Positions 62,582 through 64,000 of a stretch of DNA of 64,000 nt are shown here, in pieces (the stretch's first letter is position 1; each line of letters starts with the position of its first letter). The translations under genes and the position numbers were made by a program. Under the pieces are notes generated by a model. It made no database searches and was not told the origin of the DNA. It saw only the letters and a program-made list of their open reading frames with translations. The DNA comes from Lodderomyces elongisporus (taxonomy: Eukaryota; Ascomycota; Pichiomycetes; Serinales; Debaryomycetaceae), in NCBI RefSeq assembly GCF_030384665.1, contig NC_083678.1, forward strand, positions 558,001 through 622,000, in the 5' to 3' direction.

Positions 62582-62822
62582 ATAATGATGTTTGATTTCA
62601 AAGACTACACCATATCAAACTCAAAAAAAAAGAAAAGAAAAGAAAAGAGCTGAGATATTTTCATGAGCTGCTCTGTCTTTTTTTCCCACATATAGTTGCA
62701 TCTTTATTTGAGAGATTTCGCATTCATCGGAGCTCGTTGAAACTACGTTTAGGCACTCACACAATGAACTAGAATTGTGAGGCATATATGTGAAGAAATC
62801 TATATATTTAAATATATATAAG

Positions 62823-62853
<31 letters not shown>

Positions 62854-63568
62854 CGAGAGACTTGAAATATCCCATGCGAAAGCTTTTATTATATCTATGA
62901 AATCTACCGAAGTTATATAAAGATATTGGGGGGGGGAAGTTGTTGATCTCAGCAACCTTGGGCTCTTTTCATGTTGGTGGTCTTTCTCTGTCACCCATTG
63001 GCCATCTGCTTCGCGCGCATCACCCATCACTCGTTGCTTATTGCTTGTTGCTCGTTGCCTGATACCGGCCGTCGCGTGAAGGATGCGTATTATTAATAGA
63101 CGAAGGTACGCGTAGATAGAGAAGAATAAGAAGAAGAAGCAAAAAAAAAAAAATTAATAGTAATAATAGTAATAAAAAAAAATAATAAAATAATAATAAT
63201 AATTACACCGCTAAGCGATAACCAACTACAATATAAGAAAGTCCAAAGAAAAAAAAAATCAGAGAAAGAGAGAAAGAGAGAAAGAGAGAGAGAGAGAGGG
63301 AAAGTTATTTGGAACCCTTAGTTTTCGAAATCGATTCATACCTTTCTTTTTCTTTTTCTTTTTCTTTTTCATTTTTCATTTTTAGTTCAACTTTTCTTTT
63401 CTTTGGTTCGTCATACCCCGTTTGCATTTCCATAATTCATCATCATACAATTGACCACTTCACAGCATTTAGTTTACATCTAGCACTAGTTCATTCACTG
63501 TTACTGGTTCTCCTACTACAACTACTACCAATTCTCTACTTATACCTATCTACATAATCAGAATTACA
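62582..63568. promoter_or_regulatory. CWC25-CKS1 spacer with CKS1 upstream region (990 bp)
   Basis: Contains a TA run at about 62820-62850, a nine-G run at 62928-62936, a locally GC-rich segment near 62995-63115 with CGCGCG, CCGGCCGTCGCG and an ACGCGT at 63108-63113 inside GTACGCGTAG, ATA/AAT runs near 63152-63205, GAGAAAGAGAGA repeats near 63260-63300 and TTTTTC repeats near 63345-63375. No gene is supported. Confidence 0.55.
63108..63113. promoter_or_regulatory. Possible MCB (ACGCGT) site upstream of CKS1
   Basis: ACGCGT is the MluI cell-cycle box bound by MBF. It lies about 456 bases upstream of the CKS1 start, in a GC-rich patch within otherwise AT-rich DNA. Function is inferred from the core motif only. 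Confidence 0.4.
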
Positions 63569-63880
63569 ATGTCAGCAAAGCCAAGATATTTGACCGATGC
63601 CGAACGAGCAAAAGTCCTCGAGTTTCAAGATATGATCCATTATAGTCCACGTTATAGTGACGACACACACGAGTATCGACATGTAATGTTACCGAAAAAC
63701 ATGTTGAAAGTGATCCCACAGGATTACTTCAATCCAGAAACAGGGACACTAAGGATATTGCTCGAAGAAGAATGGAGGGGATTGGGGATCACCCAGAGTT
63801 TAGGATGGGTGCATTATGAAACACACGCTCCGGAGCCACATATCTTATTATTCAAAAGACCAATTAACTACGGTCAGTAA
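63569..63880 (+). CDS. CKS1: Cks1, cyclin-dependent kinase regulatory subunit
   Basis: A 103-residue Cks/Suc1 protein. It binds the Cdc28 kinase and phosphothreonine sites, directing multisite phosphorylation and proteolysis in the cell cycle. The Cks fold covers almost the whole chain: '[21 protein letters not shown]' near 23-43 (core HYSPRYSDD), then '[19 protein letters not shown]' near 70-88, with the conserved [13 protein letters not shown] near 90-99. It lacks the Gln-rich C-terminal extension of S. cerevisiae Cks1 (150 residues), as in several other fungi. The gene seems intronless. The pool of sites upstream includes an ACGCGT box. It is transcribed in the same direction as SUI1 and CWC25, and the gene ends 120 bases before the window edge. 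Confidence 0.96.
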   Translation: MSAKPRYLTDAERAKVLEFQDMIHYSPRYSDDTHEYRHVMLPKNMLKVIPQDYFNPETGTLRILLEEEWRGLGITQSLGWVHYETHAPEPHILLFKRPINYGQ

Positions 63881-64000
63881 CCAGCCAAAGTTAATCAAAG
63901 AAGGAGCCTTTTCTCTTTCTATCTCCCTCCTCTTTTTTCCTTCTTTTTTTCATTCTTTTTTTTTTTTGTTTTTGCTTTTCATTGACTCTTTGTTGAATAA
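63881..64000. other. Right edge, 3' flank of CKS1
   Basis: T-rich 120 bases with CTTTTTT runs, consistent with a 3' untranslated region and polyadenylation signals. No further gene is visible. Confidence 0.5.

Noticed and set aside
1..64000. Transposons, LTRs, CRISPR arrays, telomere repeats
   Set aside because: No reverse transcriptase, transposase, paired long terminal repeats, spaced repeat arrays or telomeric tandem units were seen.

Overview
The window looks like nuclear DNA of a budding yeast of the CUG-Ser1 (CTG) clade, most like the Lodderomyces / Candida parapsilosis group; the species itself is inferred, not proven. The evidence is the gene content (Ugo1, Sdc1, Tlg1, Per1, Dph5, Fmp42, a Cht2-like chitinase, Gpi10, eIF1, Cwc25, Cks1), one short intron with fungal GTATGT / TACTAAC / TTTAG signals, AT-rich spacers full of microsatellites, and scarce CTG codons. 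One CTG codon sits where I recall fungal Per1 proteins carrying Ser. All proteins below are described with the standard code, so Leu residues encoded by CTG are probably Ser in the cell.

I count 22 protein genes covering about 27 kb (roughly 42 percent), which is sparse for a yeast. From left to right: a 2.6 kb empty stretch; a luciferase-like flavin monooxygenase (minus); UGO1 and SDC1 (minus) with TLG1 (plus) divergent from SDC1; a gene-poor 9.6-18.4 kb segment holding two distantly similar proteins of unknown function (both minus); a phytanoyl-CoA dioxygenase-family protein and a class II aldolase/adducin-family protein (both minus); a 5.7 kb gene-free stretch leading to a large Zn(II)2Cys6 regulator (plus); PER1 (plus) convergent with DPH5 (minus); a 3.8 kb spacer; an unknown 623-residue protein (plus); another spacer with a perfect palindrome and a short repeat array; a 120-residue one-membrane-span protein (plus); a second, divergent Per1-like protein (minus); FMP42 and a spliced Dur3-like symporter (both minus); a DOPA-dioxygenase-like protein (minus); a 4.3 kb spacer; a GPI-anchored chitinase (plus) convergent with GPI10 (minus); then SUI1, CWC25 and CKS1 (all plus). 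No gene is visibly cut by a window edge.

The genes mostly act in separate housekeeping processes: mitochondrial fusion, histone H3K4 methylation, endosome/Golgi fusion, diphthamide synthesis, start-codon selection, splicing and the cell cycle. One loose theme is GPI anchors: GPI10 builds them, PER1 and its paralogue would remodel them, and the chitinase is a likely client. The spacing gives no sign of co-regulation. I found no tRNA, rRNA, transposon or CRISPR. I also found no clear undescribed system. The best candidates for novelty are the orphan protein pair at 11.3-18.4 kb, the palindrome/repeat block at 41.71-41.83 kb, the duplicated Per1, and the repeated long poly-C tracts in spacers.
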